Shown here one piece after another: positions 16,420-23,543 of a stretch of DNA of 64,000 bases. The first letter of the stretch is position 1. Every line of letters starts with the position of its first letter. Made by a program: the position numbers and the translations under genes. Under the pieces are notes generated by a model, which ran no database searches, was not told where the DNA came from, and worked only from the letters and a program-made list of their open reading frames with translations. The stretch is from Phenylobacterium sp. (GTDB lineage: Bacteria > Pseudomonadota > Alphaproteobacteria > Caulobacterales > Caulobacteraceae): positions 1 through 64,000 of the forward strand of contig JAGOQB010000006.1 of the NCBI GenBank assembly GCA_017991675.1. Reading direction: 5' to 3'.

Positions 16420-17697
16420 TCAGTGCGGCGCGGCGACGCTGGGCGTCAGGGTTTCGTCGCTCGCCTGCTCGGCGGCGACGGGGCCGCGGGTCGGCGGGCG
16501 GAAGAACAGGGCCAGCAGCACGACCGCCGCCAGCGCCATGCCGGTCGGGACCATGAACAGGGCCGGATAGTCGACCGCCGAGCTGGTCGTGCCGTCGGCG
16601 GCGGTGACCGTGGTGGTCAGCCGCCCCATCAGCGCCGGGAACAGGAAGCTCGCCACCACATTGCCGACCCCCAGGATCAGCAGGTTGAACAGCCCCTGGG
16701 CGCTCGAGCGCACGTCCTTGGGGAACACCGCGTCGACGAAGATGTACACGGTGGCGAAGAAGAAGGCGTAGCAGATCCCGTGCAGCAGCTGCACGGCCAC
16801 GATCACCGGGATGCTGTCGGCGAAGAAGGCGAACACCGCGAACCGCGCCGCGTGGCCCAGGATGCCGACGATCATCGTCGCCTTCCAGCCTAGCCGGATC
16901 AGCACCCGGCCCAGCAGGAACATGGTCAGGATCTCGGCCACCTGCCCCAGGCTCAGCACCACCATCGACAGGTTGCCGGCGATGCCGACGCGGTCGGTCA
17001 GGAAGGCGTCCGAGACCACGAAGTAGCCGTTGTGGATCACGGAATCGATGAAGGTGACGATGAACAGCACCAGCACGAACGGCGTGCCCAGCAGGGTCAG
17101 CGCCCGGCGCCAGGCCAGCTTGTCGATGCCGGCGGCCTCCTTGCGCGGCGGGGTGTGCGGCAGGGTCAGCGAATAGGCGGCGGCGGCGAACGAGATCAGC
17201 GCCGCGACCAGGAAGATCCAGCGCACCTGTTCGGCCGTGGCGTGCGCGCCCAGCAGGAACACGAACGGCCAGCTGACCATCACCCAGCCGACCGTGCCGC
17301 CCATCCGCACGGTCCCGAAGTCGGCCGCCGGGTCGCGCAGGTTGGCGAAGGCGATCGAGTTCGTGACCGACAGGGTCGGCACATAGAGCAGGCTGTAGAC
17401 CAGGTAGCAGGCGAAGAACGGCCAGAAGCTGGTCGAGAAGGCCACGCCCACCAGGGCCAGGCCGCCGATCAGGTGGCTGACGGCCAGGAACCGCTCGGCC
17501 GAGAAGTTGCGGTCGGCGAACTGGTTGGAAAAGAAGATCCCGACCAGGGCGGCCACGCCCCACGAGCTGCCGACCAGCGACTGCTGCCAGGGCTCGAAGC
17601 CGAGCATGGTCATGTAGGGGAACAGCTTGGGCGCCCAGGCGCCCCAGATGGCCAGCTGCAGCACCATCATCAGGAATAGCCGAACGTTCGTCGTCAT
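16420..17697 (-). CDS. MFS transporter, nucleoside:H+ symporter (NHS) family
   Basis: This 425-residue, twelve-helix transporter has NHS-family features: the N-terminal LMMVLQLAIWGAWAPKLFPYM, GIFFSNQFADRNFSAERFLA after helix 2, FGTVRMGGTVGWV, and the second-half HGICYAFFFATVYIFVDAVFP. Relatives are frequent beside Gfo/Idh/MocA and isomerase genes in Bacteroidetes and Caulobacterales, where they probably carry sugars rather than nucleosides. It is first in the leftward operon, 27 bases ahead of the Tat-exported isomerase, and faces the LacI gene across an operator. Confidence 0.85.
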   Translation of the reverse strand: MTTNVRLFLMMVLQLAIWGAWAPKLFPYMTMLGFEPWQQSLVGSSWGVAALVGIFFSNQFADRNFSAERFLAVSHLIGGLALVGVAFSTSFWPFFACYLVYSLLYVPTLSVTNSIAFANLRDPAADFGTVRMGGTVGWVMVSWPFVFLLGAHATAEQVRWIFLVAALISFAAAAYSLTLPHTPPRKEAAGIDKLAWRRALTLLGTPFVLVLFIVTFIDSVIHNGYFVVSDAFLTDRVGIAGNLSMVVLSLGQVAEILTMFLLGRVLIRLGWKATMIVGILGHAARFAVFAFFADSIPVIVAVQLLHGICYAFFFATVYIFVDAVFPKDVRSSAQGLFNLLILGVGNVVASFLFPALMGRLTTTVTAADGTTSSAVDYPALFMVPTGMALAAVVLLALFFRPPTRGPVAAEQASDETLTPSVAAPH

Positions 17698-17768
17698 CTT
17701 CCTGGCCCTCCCCGACCGGCTGCCGCGGCGGCGTTTACGGCCCTGAATCGGCCCGCGCTCGCGTCCAT

Positions 17769-17789
17769 GTAATCGAAATCATCGATAAC
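17769..17789. promoter_or_regulatory. Putative LacI-type operator
   Basis: The site is an inverted repeat GTAATCGA-N5-TCGATAAC with one mismatched base pair in eight. It lies between the outward-facing MFS (ATG at 17697, minus) and LacI (ATG at 17884, plus) genes. It is the natural target of the adjacent LacI regulator and would control both directions. A LacI-family operator more often has an even-numbered CG centre, so the exact register is uncertain. Confidence 0.65.
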
Positions 17790-17883
17790 AGCCGCCCCAT
17801 CGCCCGGCAACTGCATTGTGCGGCCGGGGCCCACGCGAACCTGCGCCTTGAAATGGGAGGCGCTTCTCGCCAGTGTCGCGCCG

Positions 17884-18894
17884 ATGCCTACCATTCAAGA
17901 TGTCGCGCGCGACGCGGGGGTCTCCACCGCGACGGTCTCCCGGGTGTTCAGCGCCCCCGAACTCGTTTTGGAAGGCACCCGGCAGAAGGTCATGGAGGCG
18001 GTCGCCCGGCTCGGCTACGAGCCGAACTTCGCGGCCAAGAGCCTGCGCACCCTGCGCACTGAGAAGATTCTGGTCACCGTGCCGGACATCTCCAATCCGT
18101 TCTTCTCGCGGGTCATCCGCGGCGTCGAGGAGGCCGCCCACGCCGCCGGCTATTCGGTGCTGCTCGGCGACACCCGCCACCAGGAGGAGCGCGAGGAGCA
18201 GTACGCCACCATGCTCCGCCGCAAGGAGGCCGACGGCCTGATCTTCCTCGGCCACCGCCTGCCCGACACCCTGGCCGACATGGTCGCGGCGATGGGGCCG
18301 CGCACGCCGATCGTCAACGGCTGCGAGTTCGCCCCGAACCTCGGCGTGGCCAGCGCCCACATCGACAACACCGCCGCCGCGGCCGAGGTGATGGATCACC
18401 TCTACGGCCTCGGCCACGTCCGCGTGGCCGCGATCACCGGCCCGCTGGCCAGCCCGCTCAGCGCCGACCGCCTCGCCGGCGTGCGCGCCGCCGCCGCGCG
18501 TCACGGCCGCGCCGCCTCGCTGCAGGCGGTCACCGGCGACTTCACCATCGAGTCCGGCCTGCACCAGGCCGCGGCGTTGCTGGCCGGCCAGGACCGCCCG
18601 ACCGCGATCTTCTGCTTCTCCGACGAGATGGCCATGGGCGCGCTGGAGGCGATCCGCCGGGCCGGCCTCACCTGCCCGCGCGACGTCTCGCTGGTCGGCT
18701 TCGACGACATCCGCTTCGCCGAATACCTGGCCCCGCAGCTGACCACCGTCAGCCAGCCGATGGACGCCATCGGCCACGAGGTCGTGCGCCTGCTGCTCGA
18801 CATCCTCAAGGGCCGCGCCACGACCCTGCAGCAGGTCACCCTCCCCCACCGCCTGGTCGTGCGCGCCAGCACCGCCGCGCCAGCGGCGGGCTAG
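17884..18894 (+). CDS. LacI-family transcriptional regulator
   Basis: This 336-residue protein has the classic N-terminal LacI helix-turn-helix and hinge (MPTIQDVARDAGVSTATVSRV then LGYEPNFAAKSL), followed by a periplasmic-binding-protein-like effector domain (VTVPDISNPFF, EADGLIFLGHR, VGFDDIRFAEYLAPQLTTV). I chose the ATG at 17884 because the HTH begins there; upstream in-frame GTG/ATG codons add an unlikely tail. It is divergent from the leftward sugar operon and should respond to a pathway sugar. Confidence 0.92.
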   Translation: MPTIQDVARDAGVSTATVSRVFSAPELVLEGTRQKVMEAVARLGYEPNFAAKSLRTLRTEKILVTVPDISNPFFSRVIRGVEEAAHAAGYSVLLGDTRHQEEREEQYATMLRRKEADGLIFLGHRLPDTLADMVAAMGPRTPIVNGCEFAPNLGVASAHIDNTAAAAEVMDHLYGLGHVRVAAITGPLASPLSADRLAGVRAAAARHGRAASLQAVTGDFTIESGLHQAAALLAGQDRPTAIFCFSDEMAMGALEAIRRAGLTCPRDVSLVGFDDIRFAEYLAPQLTTVSQPMDAIGHEVVRLLLDILKGRATTLQQVTLPHRLVVRASTAAPAAG

Positions 18895-18904
18895 GTCCCA
18901 CCTC

Positions 18905-19140
18905 CGCTCATCCCGGCGAAAGCCGGGACCCAAGCCGACCCGCAATCAATCAGGCGACGTCCAGCATGGCCCCGGCGCCGCTTGGATCCCGGCCTTCGCC
19001 GGGACGAGCGGTTGGGGCGGCGGCGCCTGGGATCGGCCCGCGCTCGAACCGGCCGCTCCCCAACTCTCCGACGAACTCCCCGCAAGCGCGACGCCGCCGC
19101 GTTCAACTCCGCTCATCCCGGCGAAGGCCGGGACCCAAGC
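18905..19140. repeat. Cluster of three CATCCCGGCGAA-type repeat arms in the LacI-ParA gap
   Basis: The 319-base gap 18895-19213 between the LacI gene and the convergent ParA-like gene holds no credible ORF. It carries an imperfect inverted pair (18905-18935 and 18980-19010) and a lone third arm (19110-19140) of the same 31-base family seen at 12735-12841. The lone arm suggests decay or recombination between copies. Confidence 0.85.
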
Positions 19141-19213
19141 GGACTCGCGGTCGAACTGTCGGCGTCCGGCACAGCCCGACCCGCTGTGCTTCACCGTTTC
19201 CTGCTGCGCACGG

Positions 19214-19882
19214 TCAGGCGCTGAGGTCAGCCTGCGGCGGCGCCAGAGCGCGCAGCCGCCCGTCCACATAGTCCCAGAGCGCGGCGATCTCGCCGGCCGC
19301 GGCGCGGTCGGGGGACTCCTCGGCCGAGCGGCCGCGCTCCAGCGCGGTCTGGTAGATCGAGCGCGACCGCAGGATCGCCGGCGCGACCTGCGCCTGCATG
19401 TAGTCGAGGCCCTTCATCGCCCGCTTCACCAGCGGCGCCTCGACATTGCCGCGCGCAACCGGGGCCTGGTTCATCACCACCGCCGACGGCTTGCCGATCC
19501 TGCGCACCAGGCTCAGCGTCCGCGCCAGGCCCGACAGGTCGATCAGGGTCGGGCGCACCACCATCAGCGCGAAGTCGGCCAGCACGATCGCCTCGCCGAC
19601 CGACTCCACCGCCCCGGCCGCGGTGTCGATGATCAGCAGCTCCTGGCCCTGCGACAGCGCCCCGAACTGCGCGGCCAGCACGTTGCGCGCGCTCGCGGCC
19701 ACGACCTGCGGCCCGCCGCCTTCGCGCGTCTCCAGGATGTCGCGGGCCGAATGCTGCGGATCGGTGTCGACCACCAGCGCCTGCATGCCGCGCAGATGCG
19801 CGGCCAGCGCCAGGTGCGTGGCCACCGTGGTCTTGCCCGAGCCCCCCTTCAGGGCGATCACCGCCAGCGTCTTCAAACTCAC
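19214..19882 (-). CDS. ParA/MinD-family ATPase, orphan
   Basis: This 222-residue P-loop ATPase has the deviant Walker A motif KGGSGKTT at residues 11-18, a Walker A' lysine context, VVDTDPQHSA and LIIDTAAGA (Walker B), and FALMVVRPTLIDL typical of small ParA proteins. I take the GTG at 19882 as start, just upstream of SLKTLAVIALKGG; the open frame extends further but with low-complexity sequence. No ParB gene or parS-like site is visible nearby, so chromosome partition is unlikely. ParA-type proteins can also position cargo such as receptor arrays. Confidence 0.8.
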   Translation of the reverse strand: MSLKTLAVIALKGGSGKTTVATHLALAAHLRGMQALVVDTDPQHSARDILETREGGGPQVVAASARNVLAAQFGALSQGQELLIIDTAAGAVESVGEAIVLADFALMVVRPTLIDLSGLARTLSLVRRIGKPSAVVMNQAPVARGNVEAPLVKRAMKGLDYMQAQVAPAILRSRSIYQTALERGRSAEESPDRAAAGEIAALWDYVDGRLRALAPPQADLSA

Positions 19883-20153
19883 CTCGCGCGCACCGCTCCC
19901 CGGCGGTTCTGGACCCCGAATTGGGCGCCGCCGCGGCGGGGCGGGCGCCGCGCCCCTCGCGCCAACGTCTGGCTCGCCGCCGCGGCCTTGTCCAGGGTCG
20001 CAACCATTGGCGCGGCGACCTGACAGTCCTAGTCTGGCGTGATCCTGTCGGCCTGGCGTCGCCCTGCTGGCGGGCGACTGGCGGGTTGCTGACGTGGAGG
20101 CGACAGGCCTTCTTCCTTCAGGGTCGGGGCGATCTCCGACGAGGACTTTGGAC

Positions 20154-20621
20154 ATGCTGATCCAGAAGCTGCGACTGCAAAGAGGCTGGTCCCAGGAACA
20201 GCTCGCAGAAGTCTCGGGCCTCAGCGTCCGCACCATTCAGCGGCTTGAGCGCGGCCAGCCCGGCAGCCTGGAGTCGATGAAGGCCCTCGCGGCGGTCTTC
20301 GAAACCGACCTCGACCGCCTGAAGGAACCGACCATGGACAACCCCAGCCCCGACATCAGGCCAGACGAGGCCCTCGCCCTCGCCCATGTGCGCAAGGTCA
20401 AGGCGTTCTACGTCCACCTGACCCAGTACCTGATCGTCATCCCGATCCTCGCCGTGGTGAACCTGACCAGCTACCCGAACTATCTGTGGTTCGTCTGGCC
20501 GGCGCTCGGCTGGGGTCTTGGCCTCCTCGCCCACGGCGCCACGGTGTTCAACGTCGTGCCGTTCCTCGACGGGGCGTGGGAGCGCCGCCAGGTCGAGAAG
20601 TTCCTCGGCCGCAAGCTCTAG
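20154..20621 (+). CDS. HTH (XRE) protein fused to a 2TM domain
   Basis: This 155-residue protein has an N-terminal Cro/C1 helix-turn-helix (LIQKLRLQRGWSQEQLAEVSG, SVRTIQRLERG), a short linker, then a 2TM domain (VRKVKAFYVHLTQYLIVIPILAVVN and WFVWPALGWGLGLLAHG). It ends WERRQVEKFLGRKL, typical of the 2TM family. This predicts a membrane-tethered DNA-binding protein. I chose the ATG at 20154 preceded by GAGGA; an upstream ATG at 20094 would add 20 non-conserved residues. The 271-base gap 19883-20153 on its left separates it from the divergent ParA gene and shows no other feature. Confidence 0.8.
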   Translation: MLIQKLRLQRGWSQEQLAEVSGLSVRTIQRLERGQPGSLESMKALAAVFETDLDRLKEPTMDNPSPDIRPDEALALAHVRKVKAFYVHLTQYLIVIPILAVVNLTSYPNYLWFVWPALGWGLGLLAHGATVFNVVPFLDGAWERRQVEKFLGRKL

Positions 20622-20623
20622 CT

Positions 20624-21592
20624 CTAGGCGGGCAGTTGCGCGGCGGCGCGGGCCAGCAGGTCCCGGAACCAGGCGTGCCCGCGCCGCGCCCCCGCCGACG
20701 CCGTCCAGAAGGCGTCGATGTCCAGCCGCCGGTCGGGATAGTCGATCTCGATCAGCCGCACCTCGCGTGACCGGGCCAACTCCTGGGCCAGCTTGCGCGG
20801 CGCCAGCGCCAGGCACTCGGCCTCCTCGACGATCGCCCCCATGACCAGGAAGTTGGGGACCTCGCAGACCGGCGCGACCTCCAGCACCGAGGTCGGCTGG
20901 ATGAGCCCGGCCCGCGCCAGGGCGCTGCGCTCGCCGACCTGATAGACCACCTGCCGCGCGCCGCGGAACTCGGCCGGGGTGATCACCTCGCCCCAGCGTC
21001 CGTCCGTGCGTGCGGCGATGCAGACCATCTCGTCGCGCCACAGCGCCATGCGCTCCATCCGCTTGCCGAAGGTCCGCCCCACCGGCCGCGGCACGATGAA
21101 GAAGTCGATCTGGTCGCGGTCCTCGGCCTCGCCCACCGTCTGTTCGAGGAACAGGAGCTCCACCTGCGGCGCCTCGCGCGCGCACAGCTTGGCCAGCTGC
21201 GGGGCCAGCAGCACCGTCACATAGTCGGCGGTCCGGATGACGATGCGCAGCCGCTCGCGCCGCGGGTCGTACGGCTGCGGCGGCTCGTACAGCAGCTCCA
21301 GGTCCCAAAGGATCGCCCCCAGCGGTCCCAGGATCGCCTGGCCGCGCTGGGTCAGCTTGGCCTCCCGCCCGCGCGAGACGATCAGGTCGTCGGCGAACAC
21401 CTCGCGCAGCTGGCGCAGCGCCTTGCTCACCGCCGGCTGGCTGATCCCCAGCTCGCGGGCGCTGGCCGTCACGCTACGGGTGCGCAGCAGCGCGTGCAGG
21501 ATCGGCAGCAGGTCGAGATTGGTCTGGCGCAGGCTCTGGGCGATCTGCCGCCGCGCCGCCCCCGCCCCCTTCGTTTTCGCATGTTCGGCCAT
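20624..21592 (-). CDS. LysR-family transcriptional regulator
   Basis: The 322-residue product has an N-terminal winged HTH at about residues 27-85 (LDLLPILHALLRTRSVTASARELGISQPAVSKAL) and a LysR substrate-binding domain. The NodD-like subtype is suggested by DDLIVSRGREAKLTQRG. The gene stops three bases from the convergent HTH-2TM gene and starts 112 bases from the divergent globin gene, which is its likely target by position. The effector is unknown. Confidence 0.9.
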   Translation of the reverse strand: MAEHAKTKGAGAARRQIAQSLRQTNLDLLPILHALLRTRSVTASARELGISQPAVSKALRQLREVFADDLIVSRGREAKLTQRGQAILGPLGAILWDLELLYEPPQPYDPRRERLRIVIRTADYVTVLLAPQLAKLCAREAPQVELLFLEQTVGEAEDRDQIDFFIVPRPVGRTFGKRMERMALWRDEMVCIAARTDGRWGEVITPAEFRGARQVVYQVGERSALARAGLIQPTSVLEVAPVCEVPNFLVMGAIVEEAECLALAPRKLAQELARSREVRLIEIDYPDRRLDIDAFWTASAGARRGHAWFRDLLARAAAQLPA

Positions 21593-21704
21593 GCGCTACA
21601 TAACACATGGTTATGTCGCGAATTCCAAGATCGCGCGTTTCGAGCCGCCCGGGCCCGGTCTAGGCTTTCGCCAAGGTCCTGGAGGCCGATGGGAGATTAC
21701 GCCG

Positions 21705-22193
21705 ATGTCGACAGCCCCCGCGTTCGCGCGCGCCGCGGAAATCGAGGCCAGCCTGGAACAGCTGGCCGAGCTTTGCGAAGACCCCACCCCGGTCGTCTAC
21801 AAGCGCCTGTTCGAGCTCCAGCCGCAGATGGAGCCCTACTTCTGGCGTGACACCAACAACGCCATCAAGGGCGAGATGCTCTCGCGCACCTTCGCCGCCA
21901 TCCTCGATTTCATCGGCGAGCGCCGCTACGCCGACCATATGATCGAGACCGAGATCATCACCCACGAGGGCTACGACGTGCCGCGCGAGGTGTTCGCCAC
22001 CTTCTTCGCCGTGGTCCGCGACGCGGTCCGCCAGGTGCTCGGCCCGGCCTTTACGCCAGAGCTCGCCGGGGCCTGGGACGCCCTGCTCGCCGAGATCGAC
22101 GTCTACGTCCAGGCCACCCCGCGCCACGACGTGGTCAGCGCCTATCACGCCCCTCGCGTCGCCGCCTTCCAGCGCGGCGAGACCCTGAGCTAG
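21705..22193 (+). CDS. Globin-like heme protein
   Basis: The 162-residue, all-helical product resembles single-domain bacterial globins. Recognisable parts are YKRLFELQPQMEPYFWRD (B-C helices), AILDFIGE, and IITHEGYDVPREVFATFFAVV, where the His before EGYDV is the likely proximal heme ligand. GGGAGA precedes the ATG at 21705; the open frame runs far upstream but only from here does it look globin-like. A perfect hairpin follows the stop. The role could be oxygen or NO sensing or binding; not determinable from sequence. Confidence 0.75.
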   Translation: MSTAPAFARAAEIEASLEQLAELCEDPTPVVYKRLFELQPQMEPYFWRDTNNAIKGEMLSRTFAAILDFIGERRYADHMIETEIITHEGYDVPREVFATFFAVVRDAVRQVLGPAFTPELAGAWDALLAEIDVYVQATPRHDVVSAYHAPRVAAFQRGETLS

Positions 22194-22196
22194 CGA

Positions 22197-22232
22197 CAAG
22201 CGCCTGCCCCTCCCGCGAGGGGCAGGCGCTTG
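22197..22232 (+). terminator. Perfect 16-bp hairpin after the globin gene
   Basis: Arms CAAGCGCCTGCCCCTC and GAGGGGCAGGCGCTTG enclose the loop CCGC, four bases after the globin stop. It is a strong stem with no clear U-tract. It would insulate the globin gene from the dmeR operator that starts 14 bases later. Confidence 0.65.
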
Positions 22233-22245
22233 CCAGCGTGAGCCA

Positions 22246-22270
22246 GATACCATAGGGGGGTATCCTATGG
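22246..22270. promoter_or_regulatory. RcnR/DmeR-type operator overlapping the dmeR start
   Basis: A G-tract (ATAGGGGGGTAT core) is flanked by nested inverted repeats GATACC/GGTATC (22246-22251, 22259-22264) and CCATAGG/CCTATGG (22250-22256, 22264-22270). This is the layout of RcnR/FrmR-class operators, which need a run of G flanked by A/T-rich inverted repeats. The site runs into the ATG at 22267, so repressor binding would block transcription of its own operon at or just before translation start. Confidence 0.75.
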
Positions 22271-22542
22271 CTCACCTCTCATCTCACAACGAGGCGCTGC
22301 TCAAGCGCGTCCGCCGGATCGCCGGCCAGGTCGAGGCGATCGAACGCGCGATCGCCGGCCACGCCGCTTGCGCCGACACCCTGCACCTGGTCGCCGCCAC
22401 CCGCGGCGCCATCAACGGCCTGCTGGACGAGGTGGTGGAAGCCCACCTGCGCGAGCACGTCGCCGCGCCCGGCCTCGACGACGACGCCCGCGCCCAAGGC
22501 GCCCAGGAAGTCATCGAAGCCATCCGCCGCTACTCGAAATGA
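22267..22542 (+). CDS. dmeR: Ni/Co-responsive RcnR/CsoR-family repressor
   Basis: The 91-residue helical protein belongs to the CsoR/RcnR/FrmR family (RVRRIAGQVEAIERAI). Counting from Met1 gives H3, C35, H60 and H64, exactly the ligand set of the Ni/Co sensor RcnR; the formaldehyde sensor FrmR and the Cu sensor CsoR differ. It overlaps the cation efflux gene by ATGA. It should repress itself and the efflux pump until Ni or Co binds. The gene name follows the rhizobial dmeRF operon and is by similarity of arrangement and family. Confidence 0.88.
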   Translation: MAHLSSHNEALLKRVRRIAGQVEAIERAIAGHAACADTLHLVAATRGAINGLLDEVVEAHLREHVAAPGLDDDARAQGAQEVIEAIRRYSK

Positions 22543-23507
22543 GCCCGCCCATGCCTCCGGCCAACGACGCCGACCCCCTCGCCCACGACCACGTGTTCCT
22601 CGGCGCGGCGCACGACGATCACGCACGGCGCACGATGTGGGTCGTGGCCCTGACCGCCCTGATGATGGTGGCCGAGATCGTCGCCGGCTACTGGACCGGC
22701 TCGATGGCGCTGCTGGCCGACGGCTTCCACATGGCCACCCACGCCGGGGCGCTGGGCGTGTCGGCCGCGGCCTACGCCTATGCCCGCAAGCACGCCCGCA
22801 GCGGCAAGTTCAGCTTCGGCACCGGCAAGGTCGGCGACCTCGCCGGCTTCGCCTCGGCCCTGGTGCTCGGCGTCGTCGCGGTCGGCATCGGGGTGGAGTC
22901 GGTCAAGCGGCTGCTGGAGCCGACCACCGTGGCCTTCGGCGAGGCGACCATCGTCGCCGTCGTCGGCCTGGCCGTGAACCTGGTCAGCGCCCTGCTGCTC
23001 GGCGCCGGCCATCACCACCATGGCCACGATCACCACGGCCACCATCACGACCACGGCCATGATCACGAGCACCATCACGGCCACCACGGCGTCCACCACA
23101 GCGGCGACAACAACCTGCGCTCGGCGTACATGCACGTCCTGGCCGACGCCCTGACCTCGATCCTGGCCATCGTCGCCCTGCTGGCCGGGCGCATGCTCGG
23201 CTGGGTGTGGCTCGATCCTGTCATGGGCCTGGTCGGCGCGGCGGTCATCGCCCGCTGGGCCTGGACCCTGATGCGCGACACCGCCGGCGTGCTGCTCGAC
23301 GCCACCGACGAGCACGTCGCCGCCGAGGTCCGCGAGCTGCTGGAAGGCCCCGGCGACGCGCGCATCTGCGACCTGCACGTCTGGCGCGTCGGACCGCAGG
23401 CGCACGCGGCCATCGTCAGCGTGGTCGGCGGCCTCGACGCCGCCGAGGTCCGCCGCCGCCTGGTCCCCGTCCACGAGCTGGCGCACCTCACCGTCGAGGC
23501 GCGCTAA
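22539..23507 (+). CDS. dmeF: Cation diffusion facilitator, DmeF-type Co/Ni efflux pump
   Basis: This 322-residue, six-helix CDF protein has the DmeF-type opening DHVFLGAAHDDHARRTMWVV and the helix-2 metal site SMALLADGFHMATHAGAL. It also has FSFGTGKVGDLAGF, and a His-rich cytoplasmic loop between helices 4 and 5 (about residues 158-188, over a dozen His). The second metal site is HVLADALTS in helix 5, followed by the C-terminal metallochaperone-like domain. It exports divalent metal from the cytoplasm by proton antiport. It starts inside dmeR (ATGA overlap). Confidence 0.9.
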   Translation: MSPPMPPANDADPLAHDHVFLGAAHDDHARRTMWVVALTALMMVAEIVAGYWTGSMALLADGFHMATHAGALGVSAAAYAYARKHARSGKFSFGTGKVGDLAGFASALVLGVVAVGIGVESVKRLLEPTTVAFGEATIVAVVGLAVNLVSALLLGAGHHHHGHDHHGHHHDHGHDHEHHHGHHGVHHSGDNNLRSAYMHVLADALTSILAIVALLAGRMLGWVWLDPVMGLVGAAVIARWAWTLMRDTAGVLLDATDEHVAAEVRELLEGPGDARICDLHVWRVGPQAHAAIVSVVGGLDAAEVRRRLVPVHELAHLTVEAR

Positions 23508-23543
23508 CTCGCATCTTCCGCCGGGATGAGCGAGGTTGGGGGC

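Noticed and set aside
18905-19140. CRISPR-like array
   Set aside because: Only three arms, in mixed orientation, with unequal spacing and copies elsewhere as inverted pairs. It is a dispersed palindromic repeat; no cas gene is present.
19214-19882. Chromosome or plasmid partition locus
   Set aside because: No ParB homologue and no parS-like palindromes. The ParA-like ATPase stands alone.
22267-22542. FrmR (formaldehyde) identity for the CsoR-family repressor
   Set aside because: Ligand positions H3, C35, H60 and H64 and coupling to a His-rich CDF pump fit Ni/Co sensing. No formaldehyde dehydrogenase gene is adjacent.
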